From positions 1 to 55,167 of the forward strand of contig JAJPKQ010000005.1 in NCBI GenBank assembly GCA_021323635.1: DNA of 55,167 bases, read 5' to 3'. Of this stretch, positions 35,100 through 44,123 are shown in pieces. Below the pieces are notes generated by a model. It did not search any database. It saw only the letters and a program-made list of their open reading frames with translations, and was not told the DNA's origin. How positions within the stretch are numbered: position 1 is the first letter of the stretch; the number at the start of each line of letters is the position of its first letter. Made by a program: the position numbers and the translations under genes. The stretch comes from a bacterium (GTDB lineage Bacteria > Actinomycetota > Thermoleophilia > Solirubrobacterales > Solirubrobacteraceae).

Positions 35100-35215
35100 C
35101 GCGCTCTAAAGATAGTCGAGAAGCCGGCAGGGCACGATCAATCTGCGCCTCGGATCGCAAAGCCTGGCTAACGTGTTCCGGTGCGCTTGGATGACGCAGC
35201 TACATCTGACGGCCG

Positions 35216-35839
35216 ATGAGCTGGGATCTCGACAGGCTGAAGCCGCTCGCAGCCGCCCTCGCCCTTGCGCTTGGCGCAGCGGTCGCGCTTGCCGCCTGCG
35301 GCGGCTCCTCCGCGGCGCGGGCGGCCCGCACGACGGTTGCGGCCACCGACGCGCTCGGCGGCTCAGGCCAACTCGGCGCACGCTCGGGTCGCTACGCTGC
35401 GCTGCGCGAATGCATGGCCAAGAACGGGATCAGCCTGCCCGCGAGTCCGCACGCAAACGGCACCAGGCCGGGCGCCTCCGGCCTGTTCGGCCAAAGTCAC
35501 CTGCATCAGCACGCTCTGCAGCCTCCCGCCGGAGTCTCGCAGTCGGTGTTTGAAGCCGCGCTCAGGCGCTGCCGCGCCGATGCTCCTGGCCGGAGCGCGG
35601 CCAGAGCCGATGCGCTTGCGCTGCTCAAGAGCGCCGCTTTCAAGAAGCGCCTTGACGAATTTGCCACCTGCATGCGCTCGCACGGAATCGCGCTGGGCGC
35701 GCCCAACACCTCCGGCAAGGGCTCGATCTTCGCAACGCGGGGCCTCGATACCGCAAGCGCCGCCTTCAGGAGCGCGGTTACGAGCTGTCGCGCGGACCTC
35801 GGCAGCGAGCTCGGCGCCGAGCGCTCCTCCGGCGGTTGA
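35216..35839 (+). CDS. Secreted lipoprotein with two CMxxxGI motifs
   Basis: 207 aa of unknown function. Lipoprotein signal ALALGAAVALAAC with a lipobox Cys near residue 28. The mature part repeats a motif: ECMAKNGISLPAS and TCMRSHGIALGAPNTSGKG, each followed about 25-50 residues later by a Cys in an FxxAxxxCR segment. Related to the next gene; both belong to a Cys-Met-(x)n-Gly lipoprotein type common in Thermoleophilia-like genomes. Paired cysteines may form disulfides or bind metal. Confidence 0.7.
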   Translation: MSWDLDRLKPLAAALALALGAAVALAACGGSSAARAARTTVAATDALGGSGQLGARSGRYAALRECMAKNGISLPASPHANGTRPGASGLFGQSHLHQHALQPPAGVSQSVFEAALRRCRADAPGRSAARADALALLKSAAFKKRLDEFATCMRSHGIALGAPNTSGKGSIFATRGLDTASAAFRSAVTSCRADLGSELGAERSSGG

Positions 35840-35926
35840 GCTATGGGAATATCCGCTACCCTCAGCAAAGCTCGCGCAGATCGCAGCAGGCCGCGAGCGC
35901 GCCGAGCAACCCAGGAGGAGAAGACA

Positions 35927-36493
35927 TTGATCCACATGCAGAACAACGCCCGACGAGCTGCGGTCGCGCTGTGTGCGGCAACGATCCCGCTGCTTGCTGC
36001 CGCCTGCGGAGGATCGTCCAAGAGCGCAAGCACCAGCCACCGCCAGGCCGCGCTTTCAACGATCAGCGCCGCTACCAGCCACAGCGCCCCGGCAGCGCGG
36101 TCGGGCGCCGCGGGCGCCGCGAGCAAGACGAGCCAAAGCGGCAGCTCCAACGCTGCGAGGAGCTCCGCGGCCGCGCCAGGCAGCAACGGCGCACCGAGCA
36201 CTGAAAAGACATCCCCCAAGAGCCACCGCTCAAGCGCGCCCAAGCACGAAAGCAAGCCCGCTCAAGGCTACAGCCCGGCGCTGAAGAGCGCGATCAACAC
36301 CTTTGTCGCGTGTATGGACGGCCACGGGATCAAGCTGCCCGCCCCGAACTTCTCCGGTGGGCCGAACGAAATCCTCTCCGACAAGGGCACAAACAGCAAC
36401 AGCCCGCAGTTCCAGTCGGCGATGAACGCCTGCGGATCGGATCTGATCGCGATCCTACGCGCCGGCGGGGCCTCCATAGCGACCGGCGGCTGA
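35927..36493 (+). CDS. Secreted lipoprotein, one CMxxHGI motif
   Basis: 188 aa. Lipoprotein signal AAVALCAATIPLLAAAC; a long Ser/Ala/Lys-rich linker follows, then ACMDGHGIKLPAPNFSGG and FQSAMNACGSDL, the same module as in the preceding lipoprotein. Start is TTG at 35927-35929: AGGAGGAG lies 6 nt upstream, whereas the ATG three codons later is 15 nt away. The frame is open further upstream without support. Function unknown; probably a duplicate of the neighbour with a different linker. Confidence 0.72.
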   Translation: MIHMQNNARRAAVALCAATIPLLAAACGGSSKSASTSHRQAALSTISAATSHSAPAARSGAAGAASKTSQSGSSNAARSSAAAPGSNGAPSTEKTSPKSHRSSAPKHESKPAQGYSPALKSAINTFVACMDGHGIKLPAPNFSGGPNEILSDKGTNSNSPQFQSAMNACGSDLIAILRAGGASIATGG

Positions 36494-36516
36494 GGGCGAC
36501 CGGCGCGAGGGTGCGC

Positions 36517-38244
36517 TCAGGCTTCCGGCTGCTGGGAAGCCGCTCGCGCCGATGAGGCCAGCACCGGTCTGCCCTCGCCCGTGTGCTTTGACTCATACAT
36601 CGCGCGGTCGGCCATCGCCACCAGGCTGTCGACATCGACATTTCGACCGGTCGACCATGCCACGCCGATGCTCACGCGCGGCTTGATCTCGCCCGCACCG
36701 ATGTCGTGCGCGGGCTCCGCGATCGCATCGGCGACCCGCCCGGCGAGCTTCATAGCTGCCTCCGGCCCACCGATCCTGGGGCACACGACAAGGAACTCAT
36801 CGCCGCCGATCCTGCCCACCAGATCGCTCTCACGCACCGCCTCGAGCAGCCGAGCGCCGATGCTGCGCAGCAGCGCATCCCCGGCAGCGTGCCCGTGGCG
36901 ATCGTTCACCCCCTTGAAGTCGTCGACGTCGAGGAACATGACGGCGCGTTCAGCCTTGCCGCGAGCGCTTGCGACGAGCTCCTCGAGCGCAGCGACGATC
37001 GAAGCGCGGTTGTGGCAGCCGGTGAGCTCGTCGAAGGTGGCACGACGCTTGAGCTCGTCCTGCATCCGCGCCCGATCGGTCACATCGTCGATGCAGGCGA
37101 TCGCGCCGCTCACGCTGCCGTCCTCGTGGCTGAGCGCGCGCAGGCTGACCGTGCAACGCCGCAGCTCCTCGGTCTCAGGGATCAGGATACGCAGCTCGAT
37201 GTCGGCGTTGGCGCCCTCCTGCAGAACCGATCTCAGCGCTTCCTCCAGCAGCGGCAGGTCGGCGGCAGCGACGGTCGCCAGCTGGGCCTCGACCGTCTCG
37301 GCAACGCTCACGCCGAGGATGGCGTGCAGGCGCTCGTTGGTGAAGAGCACCCTGCGATCGGTGTCGAACTGGAGCACGCCGACGGGAAGCGCTGCGGTGA
37401 GGCGGTCGAGCAGCTGCTCGCGCGCCATCTCCTCGGAGATGTCAACCATCTCTGCGACGACGCACTGGTAGTCGGGATCGTCCAGAAGGTTGTGGTTGCT
37501 GACCTCAAACCAGACCCACGTGCCGTCCTTCCTGCGCAGCCGCTGGCGCAGGCGCCGGGCCGGGCCGGGCCGGGAGATCATCTCGATCCAGTTCTCCACG
37601 GCAAGATCGCGGTCATCGGGGTGGATCAGCTCGAGCGAGCGCTTGCCCACGACCTCCTCGGGCTCCCAGCCAAGGATCGCCGTGAAGCTCTCATCGATGC
37701 TGATGAGCTCGGCCAGGTTGTTCTTGCGCAGCGAGGTGATGCGGGGAGTTGGCGTCTCCAGACGGTGCGGCATGCTCCTGAACTGCGGCGCCTCGGTCGG
37801 GTCGGCCGCCTCAAAGAGGCCGAAGATGACGTCGTGGCGCTCGCGCACGTCGAGCCAGTAGCAGAGGACCTCGGGCGCGTCTGGAAGCTTCAGCCGGAAG
37901 AGGCCGATGCCCCGCTCGAGCATCAGCTGCCATGCTGCGATCAGAGCGTTGCGGCTCTCGGCGTCCCTGGCGCCATCGATGCCCGAGCGCCCCTCGATCA
38001 CCGGGTGCTCGCCAATCAAGATCGAGGTGGGCATCTCGGTGAAGGTGCCATCGGCGGCGAAGGCCGCTATAGCCGCCTCGGGAATCTCGGCAAGCAGGCG
38101 TGCGAGGAGCCGCTCGCGGTCCTCGGCGTCGATGCGCTCGGACCCAGGCGAGCGGAAGATCTCGGTCAAGGGCGCACGCTCGAGCGACCCCTTGGCGGCA
38201 GACGAGTTGGGCTGTGTGTTCGGCAGTGACAAGGCAGCGGCCAT
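36517..38244 (-). CDS. PAS-sensor diguanylate cyclase (GGDEF)
   Basis: 575 aa, soluble. N-terminal unassigned region (1-160), a PAS/PAC domain (about 165-275: FTAILGWEPEEVVGKRSLELIHPDD, DGTWVWFEVSNH), a second PAS (about 280-395) and a GGDEF domain (400-565). The active site GGDEF (480-484) is intact, with LDVDDFKGVNDRHGHAAGD upstream. RESD at 471-474 is the I-site, five residues before GGDEF, so c-di-GMP feedback inhibition is expected. No EAL domain. The ligand of the PAS domains is unknown. Confidence 0.92.
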   Translation of the reverse strand: MAAALSLPNTQPNSSAAKGSLERAPLTEIFRSPGSERIDAEDRERLLARLLAEIPEAAIAAFAADGTFTEMPTSILIGEHPVIEGRSGIDGARDAESRNALIAAWQLMLERGIGLFRLKLPDAPEVLCYWLDVRERHDVIFGLFEAADPTEAPQFRSMPHRLETPTPRITSLRKNNLAELISIDESFTAILGWEPEEVVGKRSLELIHPDDRDLAVENWIEMISRPGPARRLRQRLRRKDGTWVWFEVSNHNLLDDPDYQCVVAEMVDISEEMAREQLLDRLTAALPVGVLQFDTDRRVLFTNERLHAILGVSVAETVEAQLATVAAADLPLLEEALRSVLQEGANADIELRILIPETEELRRCTVSLRALSHEDGSVSGAIACIDDVTDRARMQDELKRRATFDELTGCHNRASIVAALEELVASARGKAERAVMFLDVDDFKGVNDRHGHAAGDALLRSIGARLLEAVRESDLVGRIGGDEFLVVCPRIGGPEAAMKLAGRVADAIAEPAHDIGAGEIKPRVSIGVAWSTGRNVDVDSLVAMADRAMYESKHTGEGRPVLASSARAASQQPEA

Positions 38245-38638
38245 CCGTGGCGCCGAGCCGCCCGTTGCCGGAGGAGCCGGCGGTCTGCGTCACCTTCGGT
38301 GAGTCAACAATCAGGACACCGATCTGATCGGCGCAGGCACCGGCAGCCATGAGCGACCGAGCGCCGTCTGGACGATGAACTATTGCTTGCAGGCGCGCGG
38401 AGCCTGCGCAGTCGATCCTGCTCGAGGGCACCTCGGCGGTGCAGCGGACCGCGGCGCGCGCCGGAGAGCTCTGTGAGCGAATGTCCACCGGCGCGAGGAG
38501 CCCGACGGGCCATGCACACCGCTCGAACGCCCCGCTCTGCGCGCACCGCCACGCTTCAGGTGTCAGGACCACACCCTCATTGGAGCGCTCTTCGCCGCCG
38601 ATTCGGCGGGGGCGATCACGTACACTGCCGGCTAGGCG
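38245..38638. other. Intergenic region with short hairpin, otherwise unassigned
   Basis: 394 bp between the divergent diguanylate cyclase and XRE/ImmA genes. I see no convincing gene, tRNA or c-di-GMP riboswitch core. CCGCCGattCGGCGG (38596-38610) is a perfect 6-bp hairpin, and TACACT (38621-38626) is a plausible -10 thirteen bases before the ATG at 38639. No clear -35 accompanies it. Confidence 0.4.
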
Positions 38639-39823
38639 ATGGCACGCACTCCGGAGGCCCTGGTCAAGCCCGACCTGCTTGTGTGGGCGCGCGACACGCT
38701 CGGCCTGAGCATCGAGGAAGCGGCCGGGAAGACCGGGGTGGCCGCAGAGCGGATCTCCGCCTGGGAGTCTGGGGCCGAGCGGCCGACCATCGCGCAGCTT
38801 CGCAAGCTTGCGGCGGTCTACAAGCGCCCGCTGGCGGTTTTCTATCTCCCGCAGCCGCCAAAGGACTTTCGCGCCCTGAGCGACTTCCGCCGACTGCCGG
38901 ACGCGCGCGCCGCCAAGTGGTCGCCGGCGCTGCGCCTGGCCATCCGCCGCGCGCACTTCCAGCGCGAGGTCGCGCTGGAGCTGATGCGTCTTCTCGGCGA
39001 ACCAGAGCCCCAGCCCCCAAGGGTCGGGAGCGCCCCAGACGACATCGATCGCTTCGCGGCTGACGCCCGAGCGCTGCTCGGGGTGAGCATCGAGGACCAG
39101 GTGGGCTGGCGTGATCAGTACCAGGCGCTGAACGGCTGGGTGCGAGCGATCGAGGGCGCCGGCGTGCTCGTGCTACACGCCCAGCGAGTCGCGCTCGAGG
39201 AGATGCGCGGCTTCTCGATCTCGGGCCCGACGCTGCCCGTCATTGTTCTCAATGGAGGTGACTTCCCGCGGGGCCGCCTCTTCACCGCGCTTCATGAGTT
39301 CGCTCACATCCTTCTCAACAGCGCCGGCGTCTGCGACCTGCACGACGCGCCAGCGCGCCAGGCAGCCGACGACATCGAGATCACGTGCAACGCGATCGCC
39401 GCGGCGATCCTGTTGCCGCGCGATCGATTTGCCGACGAGCGCCGCCTCCGCAAGCTGCCGCGAGGCGGACGCTGGGACGAAGCGGACCTTGCGAAGCTTG
39501 CTGATCGCTACTCGGTCAGCCGCGAGGTGGTCCTGCGAAGGCTGCTCGAGCTGGAGCTCACGACCTGGGACTTCGTCGACGAGAAGCAACGCGAGTACCG
39601 CAAGGCCTACGCCGAAGCCCGTGCCGCAAAGAGCCAGGGCAGGCCGTCCTACTACCGCGTCAAGCTCCGCGACCTCGGACACACATACGTCGGCCTCGCC
39701 TTGGAGGCTTATAACCGCAACGAGATCAACGGCTCAGACATCGCGCAGTACCTCGAGATCAAGGTAAACAAGCTCCCGCAGCTCGAAGATGAGTACCGGC
39801 GCAGCTCGGCGGTCGAGGTGTAG
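38639..39823 (+). CDS. XRE HTH plus ImmA/IrrE-type zinc metallopeptidase
   Basis: 394 aa. N-terminal XRE helix-turn-helix (about 12-65: LSIEEAAGKTGVAAERISAWESG). The COG2856/ImmA domain covers about 150-340, with the gluzincin motif HEFAH at residues 219-223 (two metal His, catalytic Glu) and a downstream acidic ITCNAIAAAILLPRDRF helix. ImmA proteins cleave repressors of mobile elements or antitoxins. A DUF4411 gene begins 3 nt after its stop, the usual partner, so this is probably the antitoxin/regulator of a two-gene module. Confidence 0.88.
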   Translation: MARTPEALVKPDLLVWARDTLGLSIEEAAGKTGVAAERISAWESGAERPTIAQLRKLAAVYKRPLAVFYLPQPPKDFRALSDFRRLPDARAAKWSPALRLAIRRAHFQREVALELMRLLGEPEPQPPRVGSAPDDIDRFAADARALLGVSIEDQVGWRDQYQALNGWVRAIEGAGVLVLHAQRVALEEMRGFSISGPTLPVIVLNGGDFPRGRLFTALHEFAHILLNSAGVCDLHDAPARQAADDIEITCNAIAAAILLPRDRFADERRLRKLPRGGRWDEADLAKLADRYSVSREVVLRRLLELELTTWDFVDEKQREYRKAYAEARAAKSQGRPSYYRVKLRDLGHTYVGLALEAYNRNEINGSDIAQYLEIKVNKLPQLEDEYRRSSAVEV

Positions 39824-39826
39824 GGA

Positions 39827-40287
39827 GTGGCTTACTGCTTCGACACGAGCGCATTAATCAAGTGCTGGACTGAATACTACCGGTCGATGTCTTCCCCGCC
39901 CTTTGGGACCGCCTGGCGGCAACGATCGCTAGTGCGGAGATCCGCTCTCCCGATGAGGTCGGACGCGAGATCGAAAGGAAGGACGCCGGGCTCAACCGCT
40001 GGGTCAAGGCGCGACCGCAGCTCCTGATCCCGCTTGACGAAGACACGCAGCGGGCGACAAGGGAAGTGCTGAGCGCATATCCGGAGCTCGTCAAGGAGCT
40101 GAGCGGCCGCAACCAGGCCGACCCCTTCGTGGTCGCTCTCGCGCGGGTGCGCCGATTGACTGTGGTGACCGAGGAGAAGGTCGGCGTGCATAAACGTCCG
40201 CGGATTCCGATGGCGTGCGAGCACTTCAACGTCCCCTGCATGAATGTCGTCTCCTTCATCCGCGACTGCGGCTGGAGGTTCTCTTAG
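39827..40287 (+). pseudogene. DUF4411 PIN-like protein, frameshifted
   Basis: DUF4411 family (PIN-like fold, putative RNase toxin). The N terminus MAYCFDTSALI keeps the first PIN Asp, and ADPFVVALA, VVTEEK and CEHFNVPCMNVVSFIRDCGWRF in the last 70 residues match the family C terminus. They lie in different frames. Reading TACCGGTC near 39880 as TACCCGGTC (one more C) restores YYPVDVFPALWDRLAATI and an uninterrupted product of about 153 aa. So one base is missing, either a real inactivation or an assembly error. GTG start 3 nt after the ImmA gene. An inactive toxin beside an intact antitoxin would be biologically reasonable. Confidence 0.75.
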
Positions 40288-40550
40288 CTCGCCTGCTCTG
40301 AGCCCTGCGCCTGCGCGGCCCCCTGTGCCGAGGGCTGCTCCAGGCTTGAGGCCGCGAGCGTGCCTGGCGCCCGCGAGCTGTCCCCCTCGCTCGCCTCCAC
40401 GGCGCATCGCCGCACGACGAAGGGCTCCGCCGTGGCGGAAGCCCTGCCAGCCTCCCCATCGCACCATGCGCGGTGCCAGTCGCATGCGCCGTAGGGAAGC
40501 AGCAGGCAGAGCGCGCAGTCAGGGTCACGTCCGGCTTCGACTTGAGCCAT
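40284..40550 (-). CDS. Small cysteine-rich ORF downstream of helicase
   Basis: 88 aa. The first 35 residues contain CALC, GACDWH and WC, a cluster of Cys and His that could bind zinc; the rest is Ala/Ser-rich and low complexity. ATG at 40550, AAAGGG 6 nt upstream, 105 nt after the helicase stop on the same strand. Convergent with the DUF4411 gene by 4 bp. No family recognised; it might be part of the methylase-helicase operon or a chance frame. The rest of 40288-40655 holds nothing else I can assign. Confidence 0.4.
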   Translation of the reverse strand: MAQVEAGRDPDCALCLLLPYGACDWHRAWCDGEAGRASATAEPFVVRRCAVEASEGDSSRAPGTLAASSLEQPSAQGAAQAQGSEQAS

Positions 40551-40655
40551 CTTGAGCCCTTTTCCGTCCCGCGCGCACTCTGCGTGACCGATTCACGGCG
40601 TGCCGACGCACGCGCGGGCGCTCGGCCTGCGCCGTCAGGGCCCTCGGGCAGGTGC

Positions 40656-43600
40656 TCAGTCGAAGAGCGAAGCGTCGGTAAGCGCGCGAGGCTCCGGCAC
40701 CGTGCCGGGCGCCTCCACAAGGTCCTCGTAGGCGACCAGACGGATGTCCTCCGGCCCGACCTCGACGGGCCCGATGTCGGTCGCGCCCTCTTGAACCGGA
40801 GCGCCGAGCAGCTCCAGCCCTTGCTCGACCACCCTCACAGCCGCCTCTCGACGCTCGCCGAGCGACTCTGCTCGACGCAGGCTCCGACGCGCCTCATCGA
40901 AGGACCGCCAGCCGCTTCTTCCGTCGAAGTCCTCTACCCGCACCTGCAGCAGCCGCTCGAGCAGCTCGTCGGCCCCTTCGATCGCGAGGCCTTCGAGCCC
41001 GGCGCGCAGCTCGGAGCGCATTCTGCGCGAGCGCTCGGAGGCTCCGGCGGCGATCTGCGCGGTTGAGCGCTCGCGCGTGAGCGCTTCTGCCAGCTCGCGC
41101 GCCGCGCGCTGCAGAAGCGCCCAGTCGATCACCGTCGGCCCCGCGGAGCTCCACTGCGGCTCGGCCCGCGGCTCGCCTTCGCGGGCCGTGATCGCCCGGA
41201 ATATCTCAACCTCGTCGGTGACGGCCGCGCCCCAGCGGCCGCCGGGGGTCCGTGGATAGAAGCGCCAGTGGGTCTCTCGCATCCCTTCGGGGCCGCGCGG
41301 AGCCGCAAGCGCGATGAACGCGCCCGCCCCGTGGCGCCACCCGTGCGGAAGCCGCTTGACCGACGAGACGCCAAGCGGAATCGAGTGCACCTTCTCGGCG
41401 CCGGCACGCGCGAGGAATGCCTCAAGCGGATGGCGCATGTAGTCGGTCGAGCCAAGCGTCCAGGTGCGCTCCAGCTCGTCGAGCACCGAGGCCTCGTCGG
41501 CGTAGAGGCGACGGATCTGCTCGAGCGTCTGCGCCTGGCGGTCGGCGGCAAGCGGCATCACCTGCTCGTCGCCGAGGCCCAGACCGTGGATGCGCCTGAA
41601 GCGCTCATCCAAGCGCGCGAGGAGGCCGATGTGGCGCTCGAGCGGCTCGGGCGGCAGGAAGCTGATCAGGTGGACGACCCTGTGCGGGCTTTCAAGTCGA
41701 TCGACTCGCCCCGCGCGCTGCACCGCCCGCTGCGGATTGAAGTGCAGGTCGTAGTTGATGACTGCCTCCGCCAGCTGCAGGTTGTGGCCCTCCGCCAGGA
41801 CGTCCGTTGAGATGAGCAGCAGCGGCTCCTCCTCGCCCCGCGCTCGCGCGGCCATCGCATACGCGTCGTGGCGATCGGGGTCAAACCAAGCCACAAGCTC
41901 GGCGCGGCGCTCGGGAGCGACGCTGCCCTCGACAAGCAGGTTGGGATGCCCGGCCGCAGCAAGCCGCCCGCTCAGATATCGGGCGGTGTCGCGAAACTGG
42001 GTGAAGATGAGCGCCTTGCGCCCCGCCAGGCCGGGAGCGCCCTTGCGCGAGTCCCGCGGGTCGCGCGCCAGCGCCTCGATCAGCGCGGCAACCTTGCCGT
42101 CCTCCTCCTCGGAGGGAAGAGACGCAAGCAGCTCCGCGACGATGCGGCGATCCTGCTTTAGCGCAGCGCGGATCTGCGTCAGGTCGTGCCCCTCTGCGTC
42201 GGCGAGCGCAGGCATGCGCGCAAGCGCCTCCTCCCACGCCTCATCGAGCGGGTCTCCTGCCTCGGGCTCCTCACCCTCGTCGCGGTCTGGCAGCTGCGAC
42301 TCACGCTCGAGCAGCCTGCGCACCTCGGGGCTGCCCTGCAGATCGAGCAGCCGCGGCGGATCAAGCGCCAGCGCCTCGCCAAAGCGGCTCATCACGGCAT
42401 CCAAACGGCGCAGGCTGCGCCGGATCGCCGCAAGCGAGGACTGAAAGCGAACCAAGAGCCCGACCGCGCAGAGCGCCGCCAGCGAGCCGGGTCGGATCGC
42501 GATGTCGCGGTCCTCCTGATCGATCACCTCGCCGTTTGAGTCGCGCAGCTGCAGCTGTCCGTGCGGCTCGCGTTCGTCCTTCCGGAAGCGCTCGAGGTCG
42601 TAGGGCACAAGCACGAGCGAGCGCAGCGCATGCGCAAAGGTCTCGAAGAGATCATCGCGTCCGCCGTAATCGTGATCGACGTGGGCAAGCCGGCGCTCGG
42701 GCAGACGCACCTCCTGGACCTGCTGCCCGGCCGCGCGCGCCTCCTCCAGAGCGCGGAGAATGTCCGAGCGGCTGCGGCGCACGAGCGAGCGGTCAAGCAC
42801 CGGGAAGGGATCAGCCTCACCGCGCTCGACGCGCTTTAGGTAGCGCTCGAAGTCGGCGATCTCCGGCGCCCAAACCGCTCGCTGGTTCTTCGTCAGCACC
42901 CGCAGCAGGTTCACCAGATCTGCGATTCCGGTGTTGACCGGGGTCGCGGTGAGCAGCAGCACCCGCTTGTCCTCCGGCCGCTCGCCCGCGCGGACGAGAT
43001 CGATCGCCTTGCGAAACCACGTGCCGCCGCCGCGCAGCCGGTGCGCCTCGTCGATCACGACGAGATCGGCCCCTGCGTGCGCTGCGGCATCGAAGTCGCT
43101 GCGCAGCCGTTGCATCGTCACGATCTCGCACGCCCACAGCAGGCCCTTCTCCTCCAGCTCTCGCCGCCACATCTCCTCAAGCGATCGCGGCACCACGAGC
43201 AGCACCGGCCTGCCGCGGCCACGACGCGCCTCCGCATGCGTATAGAGGTAGTGGTTGATCACCGCCATCGCGACGTATGTCTTGCCAAGGCCGACCGCGT
43301 CGGCCAGCAGCGCCCCGCGCCCGCGGCGGTTGAGCAGCTGGATCACGCGAAAGGCGGCGTCCTCCTGGAACCACTTCAACGTGAACGCCGCCTGATCGAG
43401 CGAGGGCGGGCGCTCGATCCCATAGCGCTCAGCGAGCGCCTTGATCAGCACGTCGTAGGGCGTGTACTGATCGGAGACGAGCGGCGTCGCGCGCAGCGCC
43501 GCGATCAGCTCGGCGGTGTAGTCGCGCGCCAGCTCGTGCTGCCAGTAGCCCTCAAACCACTCGGCAACCTCGGCTACGGGCTGGCGATCCTGGCGCCAGC

Positions 43601-44123
43601 CCACCAGCTCGCGGTTGCGCGTCAGCCCGCCGCCGGTGAAGTTGGCGCTGCCGATGCCGACCGAGCCGCGGAGGATGTAGGCCTTGGCGTGCAGGAAGCC
43701 CGCGCCCTCCCACAGCTTGACGACCGGCGCACCGCGCTGCGCGTGGCGCTCGAGGAAGGCGACAAGCGCCGCGACGTGCTCTGCCTCATCGCGCCTGCGA
43801 AGCTGCGGGCGCCGTGCCTCCCCGGACCCCTCCTCACCGGCCTCGGTCTCGTGCCTGATCGCCTGCAGCACGAGGTCGGCGATCCGCGACTCCTCGTGGC
43901 CGCGCTCGAGATTCGCCAGCTCGAAGTCCTTGCCGAGCAGAAGCCGGAACTCCTGCACCTGCTCCAGCGCCGGCCCCACCGCCCGCCAGAGCGAGGGGGC
44001 GAAATAGCCGGAGGCAACCCACAGGCGCGAGGGATCGCTTTCGATCTCCGCGGCGAGGCGATCGCCCACCGTCAGCCGCGTGTTGTCGGAGTAGGAGAGC
44101 GCGAGCCTGTCGTTCTCGGCCAT
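40656..44123 (-). CDS. PLD-nuclease-like / SNF2 helicase fusion
   Basis: 1155 aa. Residues 10-200 are a phospholipase-D-like domain with HAK (145-147) and GSANFTGGG (158-166), one HKD half-site whose final Asp is not obvious. A SNF2/DEAD-like helicase follows: Walker A DAVGLGKT (275-282), DEAH (358-361), LLTATP (390-395), then lobe 2 with IFTQFRDTARYL (about 706), TDVLAEGHNLQ and the arginine finger motif QRAGRVDRL (802-810). The C-terminal 340 residues are unassigned. ATG overlaps the methyltransferase stop (ATGA), so the pair is one operon. Resembles SNF2 helicases of DISARM (DrmD) and other restriction-like systems, here with a nuclease-like domain fused. Confidence 0.88.
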   Translation of the reverse strand: MAENDRLALSYSDNTRLTVGDRLAAEIESDPSRLWVASGYFAPSLWRAVGPALEQVQEFRLLLGKDFELANLERGHEESRIADLVLQAIRHETEAGEEGSGEARRPQLRRRDEAEHVAALVAFLERHAQRGAPVVKLWEGAGFLHAKAYILRGSVGIGSANFTGGGLTRNRELVGWRQDRQPVAEVAEWFEGYWQHELARDYTAELIAALRATPLVSDQYTPYDVLIKALAERYGIERPPSLDQAAFTLKWFQEDAAFRVIQLLNRRGRGALLADAVGLGKTYVAMAVINHYLYTHAEARRGRGRPVLLVVPRSLEEMWRRELEEKGLLWACEIVTMQRLRSDFDAAAHAGADLVVIDEAHRLRGGGTWFRKAIDLVRAGERPEDKRVLLLTATPVNTGIADLVNLLRVLTKNQRAVWAPEIADFERYLKRVERGEADPFPVLDRSLVRRSRSDILRALEEARAAGQQVQEVRLPERRLAHVDHDYGGRDDLFETFAHALRSLVLVPYDLERFRKDEREPHGQLQLRDSNGEVIDQEDRDIAIRPGSLAALCAVGLLVRFQSSLAAIRRSLRRLDAVMSRFGEALALDPPRLLDLQGSPEVRRLLERESQLPDRDEGEEPEAGDPLDEAWEEALARMPALADAEGHDLTQIRAALKQDRRIVAELLASLPSEEEDGKVAALIEALARDPRDSRKGAPGLAGRKALIFTQFRDTARYLSGRLAAAGHPNLLVEGSVAPERRAELVAWFDPDRHDAYAMAARARGEEEPLLLISTDVLAEGHNLQLAEAVINYDLHFNPQRAVQRAGRVDRLESPHRVVHLISFLPPEPLERHIGLLARLDERFRRIHGLGLGDEQVMPLAADRQAQTLEQIRRLYADEASVLDELERTWTLGSTDYMRHPLEAFLARAGAEKVHSIPLGVSSVKRLPHGWRHGAGAFIALAAPRGPEGMRETHWRFYPRTPGGRWGAAVTDEVEIFRAITAREGEPRAEPQWSSAGPTVIDWALLQRAARELAEALTRERSTAQIAAGASERSRRMRSELRAGLEGLAIEGADELLERLLQVRVEDFDGRSGWRSFDEARRSLRRAESLGERREAAVRVVEQGLELLGAPVQEGATDIGPVEVGPEDIRLVAYEDLVEAPGTVPEPRALTDASLFD

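Noticed and set aside
38245-38638. c-di-GMP riboswitch upstream of the diguanylate cyclase
   Set aside because: No GEMM core sequences on either strand.
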